Source: a bacterium (GTDB lineage Bacteria; Elusimicrobiota; Elusimicrobia; Elusimicrobiales; UBA9959). From it: 64,000 nucleotides of DNA. The stretch covers positions 62,001 through 126,000 of the forward strand of contig JAJZPL010000001.1 in assembly GCA_021811185.1 (NCBI GenBank), given 5' to 3'. Below are positions 1 to 8,948 of this stretch, one piece after another (position 1 is the first letter of the stretch; each line of letters begins with the position of its first letter). The notes under the pieces are model-generated. The model worked only from the letters and a program-made list of their open reading frames with translations, was not told the origin of the DNA and searched no databases. The position numbers and the translations under genes were made by a program.

Positions 1-873
1 AAGGACGGTTCCACCCTGACCTACCAGAAGCCCGGCTTCTGGCGGACCATGGGCGCCGGGCCTGCCGACATCGGCACTTTTGTGGCGGACAGTTTTAAGA
101 AAGAGAACCTGCCCTGGGTGGCCGCCGTGGCCGCCTCCACGTTGATCCTTATAGAGTACGACCAGAAGCTTTACAATAACGCCCGGCGCGCCGGCAGGAA
201 ACTCAGCATCTCCAGCGAGGATAAGACAAAAACTTATATCAAGATCGGCGGCGTTTCGGCTTTCCGCGGCCCGTCCGACCTGGGCTCGGCCCTGTATTTT
301 ATCGGCGACGGCTGGATCAGTATCGGCCTGTTCGGTTATTTCAAGACGCACGGCTGGCTTAAGGACGACTGGCGCGCCTCGCAGACCGGCAACCAGCTGG
401 CCGAGGGCCTGATAGCCACGGGCCTGGTCACCGAAGTGATGAAGAACATCACCGGCCGCGAAACCCCTTCCGCCGCTTCCGGCAAAGGCGGGGTGTGGCG
501 CATGTTCCCCGGTTTTAAGGAATACGTGGCGCACCGCACCCGCTACGACGCCTTTCCTTCCGGCCACCTGGCCACCGGCGTAATGACGGTCACCATCATG
601 GCCGAGAACTACCCGGACAACAAATATATAAAGCCCATCGGCTACACGCTGCTGGCGGGGCTGAGCTTCCAGATGATGAACAACGGCGTGCACTGGGCCA
701 GCGATTATCCGCTGGGCATAGCCGTGGGCTACGGCCTGGGCAAGGCCATAGCGTCGCACGGCCGCACGGCCGCCCGCCGCGCCGGGCCTAAGACCGGCGC
801 CCAGGCCCTGACTTTTGCCCCGTACCTGTCGCCCTACGGCGGCTTGGGCGCGGGGCTGGCTTATAAGTTTTAG
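1..873 (+). CDS. PAP2-family membrane phosphatase, 5' end outside window
   Basis: The frame is open from base 1, so the gene begins before the window; the first internal ATG is at 49. Numbered from that ATG, a PAP2-like phosphatase signature is visible: K132 and R137 in KNITGRETP, then PSGH at 170-173, then H215 and D219 in VHWASDYPLG. The family removes phosphate from lipids or other small substrates at the membrane. The arginine normally six residues before the last catalytic His is not there (Met instead), so activity is not assured. The C-terminus is glycine- and aromatic-rich and ends in Phe, like the closing strand of an outer-membrane barrel. Codon use and GC match the host core and contrast with the island beyond the tRNA. 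Family call is good; substrate unknown. Confidence 0.75.
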   Translation, partial: KDGSTLTYQKPGFWRTMGAGPADIGTFVADSFKKENLPWVAAVAASTLILIEYDQKLYNNARRAGRKLSISSEDKTKTYIKIGGVSAFRGPSDLGSALYFIGDGWISIGLFGYFKTHGWLKDDWRASQTGNQLAEGLIATGLVTEVMKNITGRETPSAASGKGGVWRMFPGFKEYVAHRTRYDAFPSGHLATGVMTVTIMAENYPDNKYIKPIGYTLLAGLSFQMMNNGVHWASDYPLGIAVGYGLGKAIASHGRTAARRAGPKTGAQALTFAPYLSPYGGLGAGLAYKF

Positions 874-979
874 GCGGTGAAATTAACCGAAAATTAACCC
901 GGTACTTTTAAAAATCGGCGCTTTTTTGCTAAAATATAAAGGTACCAGTTAATCGGGTACAAGCGCAGTAACGGCAAAT

Positions 980-1053
980 GCGGGCGTGGTTCAGTGGTAG
1001 AACGCGACCTTGCCAAGGTTGAGATGTGGGTTCGATTCCCATCGCCCGCTCCA
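980..1053 (+). tRNA. tRNA-Gly (anticodon GCC), CCA encoded
   Basis: A full cloverleaf can be drawn: acceptor stem GCGGGCG pairs with CGCCCGC, the anticodon loop TTGCCAA is closed by GACC/GGTT pairing and exposes GCC, the T-loop is TTCGATTCC, and the discriminator base T is followed by an encoded CCA. Its 3' 46 bases (1008-1053) recur exactly at 8949-8994, which marks the gene as the attachment site of the island that follows. Confidence 0.95.
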
Positions 1054-1060
1054 TATTTTT

Positions 1061-1091
1061 AAAGACCATCCTTACAGGATGGTCTTTTTTT
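1061..1091 (+). terminator. Rho-independent terminator after tRNA-Gly
   Basis: An 11-bp stem (AAAGACCATCC with GGATGGTCTTT), a 5-nt loop and a run of T follow the tRNA directly. A diverged copy lies after the tRNA fragment at 9004-9029. Confidence 0.85.
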
Positions 1092-1099
1092 ATAAGTAT

Positions 1100-1155
1100 C
1101 GGGCGATGGGAATCTTCCTTATGGGGAAGCTCGCTGCCGCTCGCTGTCGCCCGCT
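1100..1155 (+). repeat. tRNA-Gly-mimic foldback repeat, left copy
   Basis: The outer arms CGGGCGA and TCGCCCG pair as the tRNA-Gly acceptor stem does. The 5' part, CGGGCGATGGGAATC, is the inverted complement of the tRNA T-arm and acceptor 3' strand. Inside are a hairpin CTTCC/GGAAG and a CTCGC-rich segment. The same architecture recurs at 9036-9098, and a shorter version lies at 1173-1204. Confidence 0.6.
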
Positions 1156-1172
1156 CAAGACGATGGGGGAGG

Positions 1173-1204
1173 TGATGGGAATCTGCCGCTCGCGGTCGCC
1201 CGCT
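1173..1204 (+). repeat. tRNA-Gly-mimic foldback repeat, shortened copy
   Basis: Contains the diagnostic TGATGGGAATC start, a short CCGC/GCGG hairpin and the TCGCCCGCT end, but lacks the middle arm of the 1100-1155 copy. Another fragment (CCTTATGGGGA) is at about 1220-1230. No gene is seen between the tRNA and 1326. Confidence 0.45.
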
Positions 1205-1325
1205 TATAATTTATTAAATCCTTATGGGGAATGTTAAAAGTTCGGTGAAGATTGAATCTCGGCGAGGATATTTAATAGCATAGTAATGTAGTATTTTCAT
1301 CATGGGTTAGCTTCAGGGGATCATT

Positions 1326-2444
1326 TTGCGTTCTTTCGTGTTGCTTCTTGCCGTGCTTTCTTTAAGCATTCCAGCCTGCTTTGCCGGGCCGGATAAGTCA
1401 TTGCTTTCCGCCCGCGAAGCCATCCTTTTATCTTCAACCACCCCGCAAGATGCGCTCGTAAAATATACAGCGGCTTCTAAGAAGTCCATTGCCGCGCCTG
1501 TCACCGCTGAATACGCCTATGCGCTGGCTTACGCAGGCTTGGGCAAAGCCGCGCTTACCAATATAGACCGCGCTCTAATAGACGATCCATTCAATGCGGA
1601 CGTGCGCTTCTACCTCTCCGAGATCTTCAATGCCTTTGGCCTTGAGAACGCCTCGTCGGAACTTTCCGCGCCGGTCCCCGCCTGGCTCAAAGCGCCTTTA
1701 AAACTCCCCGCGCTGGATCTGCCGCCTGTGGAGGGGGATTTTGACACGGCTTTTGCTTCTCTTAGCGAGCTGCTGCTCCAGAAACGTTACGCGCAAGCTT
1801 CGGTCTCATTCGACAGGCTGTGCAAAGCCAACCCGGCGGAGCCGCGCTGTCCGGCCGCTTATTCTATAGCTTTGCAGAAACTCGGCGCTTATAAGGCCGC
1901 TGTCGTCGAGGCCAAAAAGAATATGGCTTTGTCCCAGACCCAGGAACACAAAGCTGTGGCCGCCACGTACATAGCCTATCTTGAAAAACAGCCTCCGCTT
2001 AAATATTCCACCGCTGAGCCAGTTACGCTTAAAGGTCGCTACCTGCTATTCTTGGGCGGCAATCTTAGCCGTGTTGATGGCCAGACTGTATATTCTTTCA
2101 ACACCCGTGCCGGCAGATTCTTGAGCGAGCGGCTGGATATTTCCGCCAACGCCGGGCTGAACGGAGGCAGCGACGATAAAGATTTCAATGGCCTCACTTT
2201 AGGCGCAGGCGCGCGCTACAACATGCCGCTTTCTTTTGCGCCGCTCAACCTTACGCTGGCCGCCAAGGTCGAGCGCGTTCCCGCCCCGGAGAAAAAACTT
2301 ACCATGCTGTTTTCACCCGGGATAAGCTACTTTATGCGGGACAGTTCGCTGGATTTTTATATAGATATAGCTTTGAGCGGACCTTATAGCGGCAGCAAAA
2401 CTTTGTCGTTCGGTTATACCATTTATCTTGGAGGCGGCAAATGA
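1326..2444 (+). CDS. Secreted TPR-like protein with C-terminal barrel-like domain, RHS operon gene 1
   Basis: 372 aa from a TTG start preceded by an AGGGG ribosome site at about 1315. Residues 1-20 form a Sec signal peptide ending ACFA. Residues about 20-220 are alanine-rich helices spaced like tetratricopeptide repeats, with a Cys pair in a CKANPAEPRC segment. From about residue 230 the sequence alternates hydrophobic and polar residues with Gly and aromatic turns, as in an outer-membrane barrel (ending FGYTIYLGGGK). I recognise no named family. The next gene overlaps by 4 nt, and that gene overlaps the RHS gene by 4 nt, so the three are very likely made together. I infer an outer-membrane accessory or export role for the RHS protein. 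Confidence 0.65.
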   Translation: MRSFVLLLAVLSLSIPACFAGPDKSLLSAREAILLSSTTPQDALVKYTAASKKSIAAPVTAEYAYALAYAGLGKAALTNIDRALIDDPFNADVRFYLSEIFNAFGLENASSELSAPVPAWLKAPLKLPALDLPPVEGDFDTAFASLSELLLQKRYAQASVSFDRLCKANPAEPRCPAAYSIALQKLGAYKAAVVEAKKNMALSQTQEHKAVAATYIAYLEKQPPLKYSTAEPVTLKGRYLLFLGGNLSRVDGQTVYSFNTRAGRFLSERLDISANAGLNGGSDDKDFNGLTLGAGARYNMPLSFAPLNLTLAAKVERVPAPEKKLTMLFSPGISYFMRDSSLDFYIDIALSGPYSGSKTLSFGYTIYLGGGK

Positions 2445-3160
2445 GAATACTGCTTGCCGCTATATTACTGATGCTCCCCGGCTTGTGCAGCGCTGCCGGA
2501 CTGCCTCCGCAATTTGAAAGTTCCTCCGTCAACGCTTCCAGCGTTACCTGCCTTAAAGCCGCCAGGACATATTCTTCTATCGATCCCCAGGCCAGGGCTG
2601 AGGCCGTAGGCCTTGCTGCTGGCGCGCTGGGGCTTGCGCCCGATAAGCCTCTCGCCGTCGATTTCCTTGGGGGCGGAGAGTTGTGGACGATAAAAGACGG
2701 CCGCCCGGTAAAGTTGGACGCTTGGTCGGACAAGGAATTGCCGCTCGGTCCTAATTCGCGGACCGCCGGACGCTGGTTCGGTTCCGTGGGCATCCAGAAA
2801 ATGGCCGGAGGGGATTTCCCTTCTTCCACCATGAATCTGCGGTTCGGCTCTACGCTTTACCAAGGGCGCTACGATCTGGCTTACACATACGACTACTATA
2901 AGAATGCGGACGCGATTTCCTACCGGGCCTCTATGGGGCTGGTCGGGCGCGCGCTGATGCCTCTTAACAGGATCGCCGGGTGGAATATCGGCGCGCAGCT
3001 GACGTGGATCAATAATTACGGCGTGCACGAAGGCGCTGCCGGGCTGGTTACCGGTCTTAATTTCTATCTGCCGCGCGGCAGTTTCGACGTGACGCTCAGC
3101 CTTAAAGATAAAGGCGAGTACGGCTTGCTGGCCGGCTATACGGTGTTTATAACAAAATGA
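2441..3160 (+). CDS. Outer-membrane beta-barrel-like protein, RHS operon gene 2
   Basis: 239 aa; the ATG overlaps the previous stop (ATGA). A signal peptide covers residues 1-19 (ending LCSA). After a globular N-terminal part, residues about 105-239 show repeated amphipathic beta strands rich in Tyr, Gly and Leu (for example YQGRYDLAYTYDYYKNA) and end in VFITK, like a small eight-strand outer-membrane barrel. No named family is recognised. It overlaps the RHS gene start by 4 nt. Function inferred only from position: partner of the RHS protein in the outer membrane. Confidence 0.6.
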   Translation: MRILLAAILLMLPGLCSAAGLPPQFESSSVNASSVTCLKAARTYSSIDPQARAEAVGLAAGALGLAPDKPLAVDFLGGGELWTIKDGRPVKLDAWSDKELPLGPNSRTAGRWFGSVGIQKMAGGDFPSSTMNLRFGSTLYQGRYDLAYTYDYYKNADAISYRASMGLVGRALMPLNRIAGWNIGAQLTWINNYGVHEGAAGLVTGLNFYLPRGSFDVTLSLKDKGEYGLLAGYTVFITK

Positions 3161-6100
3161 GCAGAAAGTCTCTTCTAATATTTATAACCCCGCTTTTATT
3201 CATGAACGGCAGGGTTACGGCTTATGTCATTCCGGACCCGGGCGAGCCTTCGGTACTTTGCGTGTGCCCGGATAATAGCGAGCTTGGCTGGATGAAGTTA
3301 AGCGTCTGCACCAGTGTGCGAAGGACAAGCTGCGGTGGGGGCGGGGGAGATACAGGCAATACGACTGGGCAGGGAACTGGCATAATTTCCAACCGCGTAA
3401 ACCTAACCGGTCCGGATACAGGCAATGCGTTCCTGACCAGCAATAACGCCAACAGCTTTTCTGATTGGGATCAGTACAGGCGGGAACTAGCTTGTGCGCG
3501 CGCCAGGATGAGAGGGGACACCGAAGCCAGCGGCGATTGCATTAATAATCTGGATGGCGGAGTTTCTACCGTCCCGGAACTGGATTTCGTGAATTCTAAT
3601 TTTAAAGTCGAGGACTTCCCTAGTGCGGATCGTATCGAGGGCAGCTCTTTTGCCGATTATCTTGCCAGTGGCAACAATGATGTCTGTCTTGGCGGGCTTA
3701 GCGGCGCGCATAATTCCATCCCGCCGAGTTTCGGCCTGTTCTATAATTCGCTCTACGGCGGCCAGGCAGAAACCACTGCGCTAAAATTGGAGCAATTTCC
3801 CGACGGGCGGGTTGTGTTCACTGATTTCGGCAATACCCGCTGGACTTTCAGGCCCTATGGCAAAATCAATATTGAGAGGGGAGATAACTACTTCCGCTCA
3901 CCTTTAGGAGCAACTTATCGGCTGGTCTACGGCGACATAAGCCACAATGAGCGCGGTTACCGCGTGGAAAGCCCGGATGGCGATATTATTGAGTTTGCCT
4001 CTGTCCCGGCGTATAATATTTGGCGCCCCAGCCGTTATAACGCAGCCGACGGTTCCTGGCTTACCTATAATTATGGCCCCAACGGGTTATCACGCATAAC
4101 GGATATGCACGGTGGCTATTTTGCCTTCGAGCGGGATGCCAAAGGCCTGCCACTGACGATAACTGATCAGAATGGCAAACGCACGATATTCACTTATGAC
4201 GCTTCTGGACGTGCCACGGCTGTAATCTACCCCGATGGTTTTCAAAAGCATTTTAGTTACGATTCTGCTGGGTTCCTTTCTTCCGTTAAAAACGGGGCTA
4301 TAGCCGAGGAACGCTATACTTACGATAGCACCGGGCGGGTTTTGACGTCCGAATCCGAAGGCGGCGTGAACCGTCTTGAACACTACTACGCAGACGTGGC
4401 TTCAAAGGCTGTTGTTACTGATGCCTTAGGGAATAAGACTGAATACTCCTATGTGAATAAGGACGGACAAAAACTGACCACGGCTATAAAGGATGCTGCT
4501 GGAGGTATTTCGCGTCTTGGCTACGACGTTAATTACAATGTGGATATAGCCACCGACGCCCTCGGACGGGTTGTAAGTTATATGAACAATGCTAATGGTG
4601 ATCCAATCGCCATCACGGACCCCCTTGGAAATACTTCCACAATAGAGTACCAACCGAAAGAACGCTACACAGCTGGTTCCGGCACCAAGTCGGATTTTTA
4701 TTCCAGACCCATAAGCATAACCGATCCTGTAGGGCGCACCACTCATCTGGACTACGACAGGTATGGGAATTTGGCCGAGGTCATAGATGTTCTGGGCAAT
4801 AAGACAAAGATGGACTATGACAACGCCGGGCACATGTTGTCCTTGCGCGACGCGATGGGTTCCACTTATAAGTATGAATATATTATGGGGCTGGCTAAAA
4901 GTATCGACCCGCTGGGCCGCGTTACAAAGTACCAGCGTGACGCGGATAGCCGCGTTACCATGCTTACCGATCCGCTGGGCAGGAGCACTTCTTTTACTTA
5001 TGACTTATCTGGCAACGTGACCGAGGTGCGTAACCCGGCCGACTTCGTTACCAGATTCGCCTACAGCGACGGGGCCTGTCCCTCCTGCGGCGGCAGCCAA
5101 CTTTCCGCCATAACCGACCCTAAAGGTAATACTTGGGCGTTTGGCTACGATCAATACGGCAGGCTGACCAATACAATAAACCCTTTGGGCCAGCAGAAGG
5201 CCTATAATTACGACAAGATGTCTAGGGTGACCGAAGTGAAAGATTCGGCGGGGAATATAACTGCTTTCACCTACGATGCGCTGAATAGGTTAACTAAAAA
5301 AGATGTCCAGACCCCGGCTGGGATTCATGCTGTCACGAACTATATATATGATGCTGTGGGGAATCTTCTGTCCGCCTCGAACAGCGACAGCACGGTGGAA
5401 TACGCCTACGACGCTTTGAACCGGCCTGTCGAGACAAAACAGACTTTTGCCGGCAAAACTTATCCCATCAGCTATACCTACGATGTGGTGGGGAATCGCA
5501 CCTCGATGGGAACACCTTGGGGAAAATATAGTTATACTTACGACGCGTTAAATCGGGTAAGTTCCATAACTAACCCGCAGGGTATTCAGATAAACTTCAA
5601 ATACAATGCCGTAGGCCGCCGTATCCAGAAAACCATTTTCGCCGCGACACTGAACTCCATGCCAGTCGCTGAAACCAGCTATTCCTACGACGTGGCTGGT
5701 CAGCTTCTGAATATCACCAATAAAGCCGGCGGCAAAGTTGTAGCTTTCGATAATTACACTTACGACGAGCTAGGGAATCGCGTCAGGATTGAGGACCAGA
5801 ACGGTGTAAAAGTTTATGGCTACGATAAAGCCAACCGCCTTATAACTGTAAAGCCGGTCCCTTTCAGCCTGGCCGACGCTGAAGCTTTTGTCTACGACAA
5901 GAATGGCAACCGCCGCTTTGACCGTGAAGCTAAAGACTACAAATATGATGCCGCCAACCGCGTGTTCGAAAATACGGTCTACACCTACTCGCATGATCAA
6001 AACGGCAACTTAACTGGTCGCACATTGAAAGCTAGTGGTTCTACGCAAAACTATAGCTATAACCCGGAAGGACAACTCTCGGAAGTGCGAGGCGCTAATA

Positions 6101-7032
6101 GTATAAAAGTTGGCTATAAATACGATCCATTAGGGCGCCGTATTGAAAAATATGCGGATATCCCTCAAACTTTGTATGTCTATGACAACGAAGACGCTAT
6201 TGCCATTTTGGACGGCAATGCTAATTTGTTAAAAACTTTCACTTATGGGCCTGGTATTGATGAACCAATAATAATTACTAGCTCCGATATCGTGAATCAC
6301 TATTACCACGCTGATGGAGTGGGCTCTATAACTGTTTTATCCGACGATAAAGGTACAATATCCGAGACTTATACATACAAAGCGTATGGACAACTAACCG
6401 TCAAGGACAGCATTGGGTTGGTTATTGAAAAATCCAATATCGGGAATCCCTATTCTTTTACGGCTCGTGAGCTTGATCAGGAATCCGGGTTGTATTATTA
6501 CCGAGCTAGGTATAATGATAGTCTTAGCGGTGCTTTTACACAGCAGGACCCAATTGGATTTGCTGGCGGTGATACTAACCTCTATGCGTATGTGCGAAAT
6601 AATCCGCTCATTTTTATTGACCCTAAAGGGTTAGATGTGGTCCTATATTTGGAACTAGTTCATCCTGTCGTTAGAGTCGATAATTGGACCAATGAAAAAG
6701 GCGAGCCTAAATATTTATACATACAATTCGGTCCTGTCGCATTTAAAAATAATGTCAAGAATTGGTTAAAGGCTATTGTCCCGCCTTTAGAGGTTCCGGG
6801 AAGAGTTTCTATCAGTCCAGATAGAGATTTTCCAGCCCCAATGATGATGCCTGTTATAAAGATAAAAACGAGTCGTTGCAGAGATAAGCGGATTATTGAA
6901 AAAGCGAAACAAATCCAAGAACAGGCTGAGAACGGGGAATACACTTATAACCTTGGCTCGGAGAATATTATGGCTATAGATAATAATAGCCATAATTGTT
7001 GGACATTCCTGGCAGATTTGTTTGCTAACTGA
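3157..7032 (+). CDS. RHS/YD-repeat protein with polymorphic C-terminal toxin-like domain
   Basis: 1291 aa. An N-terminal hydrophobic segment (residues about 5-22) looks like a Sec signal peptide. A Gly/Cys-rich stretch follows, then a long array of YD repeats (G-x-x-x-x-x-Y-D pattern) over roughly residues 200-1050, which in the family builds a hollow beta shell that encloses the C-terminal domain. The RHS-core hallmark lies at about 1110-1160: YYYRARYND, QQDPIGFAGG, LYAYVRNNPL and DPKGLD. The 131-residue tail after it (1161-1291) is the variable tip. The tail has H1169 in a hydrophobic strand and a late NCWTF motif with C1281, as in circularly permuted NlpC/P60-LRAT-type enzymes. DNA from about 6600 on is clearly AT-richer. 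RHS assignment is certain; toxin activity is inferred. Confidence 0.9.
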   Translation: MSRKSLLIFITPLLFMNGRVTAYVIPDPGEPSVLCVCPDNSELGWMKLSVCTSVRRTSCGGGGGDTGNTTGQGTGIISNRVNLTGPDTGNAFLTSNNANSFSDWDQYRRELACARARMRGDTEASGDCINNLDGGVSTVPELDFVNSNFKVEDFPSADRIEGSSFADYLASGNNDVCLGGLSGAHNSIPPSFGLFYNSLYGGQAETTALKLEQFPDGRVVFTDFGNTRWTFRPYGKINIERGDNYFRSPLGATYRLVYGDISHNERGYRVESPDGDIIEFASVPAYNIWRPSRYNAADGSWLTYNYGPNGLSRITDMHGGYFAFERDAKGLPLTITDQNGKRTIFTYDASGRATAVIYPDGFQKHFSYDSAGFLSSVKNGAIAEERYTYDSTGRVLTSESEGGVNRLEHYYADVASKAVVTDALGNKTEYSYVNKDGQKLTTAIKDAAGGISRLGYDVNYNVDIATDALGRVVSYMNNANGDPIAITDPLGNTSTIEYQPKERYTAGSGTKSDFYSRPISITDPVGRTTHLDYDRYGNLAEVIDVLGNKTKMDYDNAGHMLSLRDAMGSTYKYEYIMGLAKSIDPLGRVTKYQRDADSRVTMLTDPLGRSTSFTYDLSGNVTEVRNPADFVTRFAYSDGACPSCGGSQLSAITDPKGNTWAFGYDQYGRLTNTINPLGQQKAYNYDKMSRVTEVKDSAGNITAFTYDALNRLTKKDVQTPAGIHAVTNYIYDAVGNLLSASNSDSTVEYAYDALNRPVETKQTFAGKTYPISYTYDVVGNRTSMGTPWGKYSYTYDALNRVSSITNPQGIQINFKYNAVGRRIQKTIFAATLNSMPVAETSYSYDVAGQLLNITNKAGGKVVAFDNYTYDELGNRVRIEDQNGVKVYGYDKANRLITVKPVPFSLADAEAFVYDKNGNRRFDREAKDYKYDAANRVFENTVYTYSHDQNGNLTGRTLKASGSTQNYSYNPEGQLSEVRGANSIKVGYKYDPLGRRIEKYADIPQTLYVYDNEDAIAILDGNANLLKTFTYGPGIDEPIIITSSDIVNHYYHADGVGSITVLSDDKGTISETYTYKAYGQLTVKDSIGLVIEKSNIGNPYSFTARELDQESGLYYYRARYNDSLSGAFTQQDPIGFAGGDTNLYAYVRNNPLIFIDPKGLDVVLYLELVHPVVRVDNWTNEKGEPKYLYIQFGPVAFKNNVKNWLKAIVPPLEVPGRVSISPDRDFPAPMMMPVIKIKTSRCRDKRIIEKAKQIQEQAENGEYTYNLGSENIMAIDNNSHNCWTFLADLFAN

Positions 7033-7037
7033 TCAAT

Positions 7038-7547
7038 ATGAACCCCATTAAGTATAAACCATTAGCAACTTTTACGACTATTTCTATTGTAATAGTTGTT
7101 TTGTCGGTTGCCTTAACAGTATTTACGGAGCGACGTGTTTCAGAAGTCCATTTAAAAGATTTCCATCACGCAGATTTTATTAAGGATTCTCCAGGTGTTT
7201 TTGCTATGGGATTAATTGTCGGCCCATTTGCATTTTTTACGCCAAATGATGGCGACTCCGTTCCAGGATTAAGTGAGAGATACAACTTGTTTGAAGTTGG
7301 GTTATGGGGGTGGATTGGATTGGTGTTAACAATTTATTCGATTGTTAAGGGTGGATACTATAGGAATTGTGGTTTGTTCTCGGGAATGCTATTTTTATCT
7401 TTTTCACTATCCGATGCCATTGAAATCATTTCAGGCGCTTGGTGGGCTCCACGATGGCTTCTGTTTTGGAAATGTGCAAATATTACCGCATTTGTTTTTG
7501 CGTATTTATATTACCGTAAAATCAATAAAGCCATAAATAAAAACTGA
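7038..7547 (+). CDS. Four-helix membrane protein, candidate immunity protein for the RHS tip
   Basis: 169 aa, starting 5 nt after the RHS stop codon. Four hydrophobic segments are visible at about residues 11-29, 55-68, 88-104 and 113-160 (the last may be two helices), with a short lysine-rich tail. No family is recognised. Base composition is the lowest in the window and matches the RHS tip rather than the RHS shell, as expected for a toxin-immunity cassette that travels as a unit. In polymorphic toxin loci the gene immediately after the toxin usually encodes immunity, and a membrane location would fit a toxin acting in the envelope. Role is inference from position. Confidence 0.6.
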   Translation: MNPIKYKPLATFTTISIVIVVLSVALTVFTERRVSEVHLKDFHHADFIKDSPGVFAMGLIVGPFAFFTPNDGDSVPGLSERYNLFEVGLWGWIGLVLTIYSIVKGGYYRNCGLFSGMLFLSFSLSDAIEIISGAWWAPRWLLFWKCANITAFVFAYLYYRKINKAINKN

Positions 7548-7662
7548 AAATTAGGGAGCCCTTTTTCTTGGGAGTTGTTGTTTTCTTTCATCGCAATAAC
7601 ATTAAACTTTAATCTTTGATACTTTGCGCTGAAACGTGGTCTTTACTATAACCGGCGCTCCT

Positions 7663-8817
7663 ATGAAATTAATAATTAAATCCGGTCTAAAGATGGCTTG
7701 TGGTATATTGATTGCTGTGCATTTCAGCACGACGGAGGTGCTGGCACATAAGAGTGCCGCCCTTGTACTTTCACCGGATGTGGAAACTACAGAGGGCCGT
7801 AAAACTGTCGAAAAGCTGAAGGCCGACCTAGCTGAACATGGCGTGCGCGTAACTGAGATACCGGCTGACGAAGCGCAAGATGTTGGGCAGGCTGGGCTGA
7901 TCGCTGATGGTGGGGTGGTTATCACTGCGGAGTCCCAGGCTGGGAAAATAGAATTTAAGGTGCATGACGGGGTATCAGGTGCGGATATAACCAAGACTTT
8001 TAACGCTACGTTTGTCGCATTAAAACCTGAAGTAAAGGCTGAGCCTAAAAAGGCCCCCGAACCTGTCGTGGTCGTAAAGTCCGAACCAGTGGAGCAGCCT
8101 AAGCCGGTTGAGCCCCCTGCGGTGCAGCCCGCGCCGCGCGAAACCGCTGCCCTTTACAAGAATCATATAGGTCTGTCCGCTGGTCCTTCCAACTTTACTA
8201 AGAACAAGGACAGCCTGGAGCTTCTCCAGCAGAGTAATCCCAACTCACAGATAACATATACGAAGACGAGCGGGCGCTTCCAGTTGTTCTACGAGCGGGA
8301 TCTATCTTCAAAATATACTTTGGGCCTTTCGGGGGAGTTCGAGAAGGGTGGCGGCGCTAAATGGGATAACAATGGCCGTACGCTTTCCGTGGACCCCAAA
8401 CACAAAGTGGCAAATATCTATATCAGGCGTAATTTCGGCAGGCACTTCGGCCTTTATCTGGGCGGCGGGGCGGATATGATGTCGCTCCATGTTGTCGACC
8501 TGGGTAATATGGCAGGTGTTGGCGATAATGTGCTGTTTAAAAGCGACGTAACCGTTCCCCATGCGGAAGCCGGGGTGGCGCTGAGCGCCGGCAATTTCTC
8601 TTTGAGGTTCTCTCTCCGCAAAATACTGGCCGCCGAAAGCGGTGAACTGACTACGACCGTTAATGGCTCCAAGACCAGGCTTACCATAAAGAACGGGAAA
8701 ACGCTTGGCACTAAAGCCGAAGGCCAGCCGCTAGGCGCCAATGAGCAGCTTTATAAAGCCGATCTCGGCGGCACTGCCGCCGCGGTATCGCTAACTTATT
8801 CTTTCGCTAACTGGTAA
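7663..8817 (+). CDS. Outer-membrane barrel protein with Pro/Glu/Lys-rich linker
   Basis: 384 aa from ATG 7663; a GTG at 7636 in the same frame is possible, but the ATG places the signal peptide (residues 1-29, ending VLA) correctly at the N-terminus. Residues about 30-125 form a small alpha/beta domain, about 126-160 is a linker rich in EP, KP and VV (as in periplasm-spanning linkers), and about 165-384 is a predicted barrel of alternating strands ending SFANW, the aromatic terminus expected for outer-membrane proteins. Unrelated in frame to the RHS operon, separated from 7547 by 115 nt. GC rises again here towards the host value. Function unknown. Confidence 0.6.
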   Translation: MKLIIKSGLKMACGILIAVHFSTTEVLAHKSAALVLSPDVETTEGRKTVEKLKADLAEHGVRVTEIPADEAQDVGQAGLIADGGVVITAESQAGKIEFKVHDGVSGADITKTFNATFVALKPEVKAEPKKAPEPVVVVKSEPVEQPKPVEPPAVQPAPRETAALYKNHIGLSAGPSNFTKNKDSLELLQQSNPNSQITYTKTSGRFQLFYERDLSSKYTLGLSGEFEKGGGAKWDNNGRTLSVDPKHKVANIYIRRNFGRHFGLYLGGGADMMSLHVVDLGNMAGVGDNVLFKSDVTVPHAEAGVALSAGNFSLRFSLRKILAAESGELTTTVNGSKTRLTIKNGKTLGTKAEGQPLGANEQLYKADLGGTAAAVSLTYSFANW

Positions 8818-8948
8818 AAGTTGGTGTCCATATAGGTGTCCATTGGGCATCCGAAACCAGCATATAAGGTCAAAGAATTCTGGGTGTTTCAAGACGTTTT
8901 CCCAATGAGCAGCAAACGGCAACAGAAACCATCATAGTATTTCTGGAG

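Noticed and set aside
1010-1237. 75-codon open frame over the tRNA-Gly 3' end and repeats
   Set aside because: It begins inside the tRNA and consists of foldback-repeat sequence; no ribosome site.
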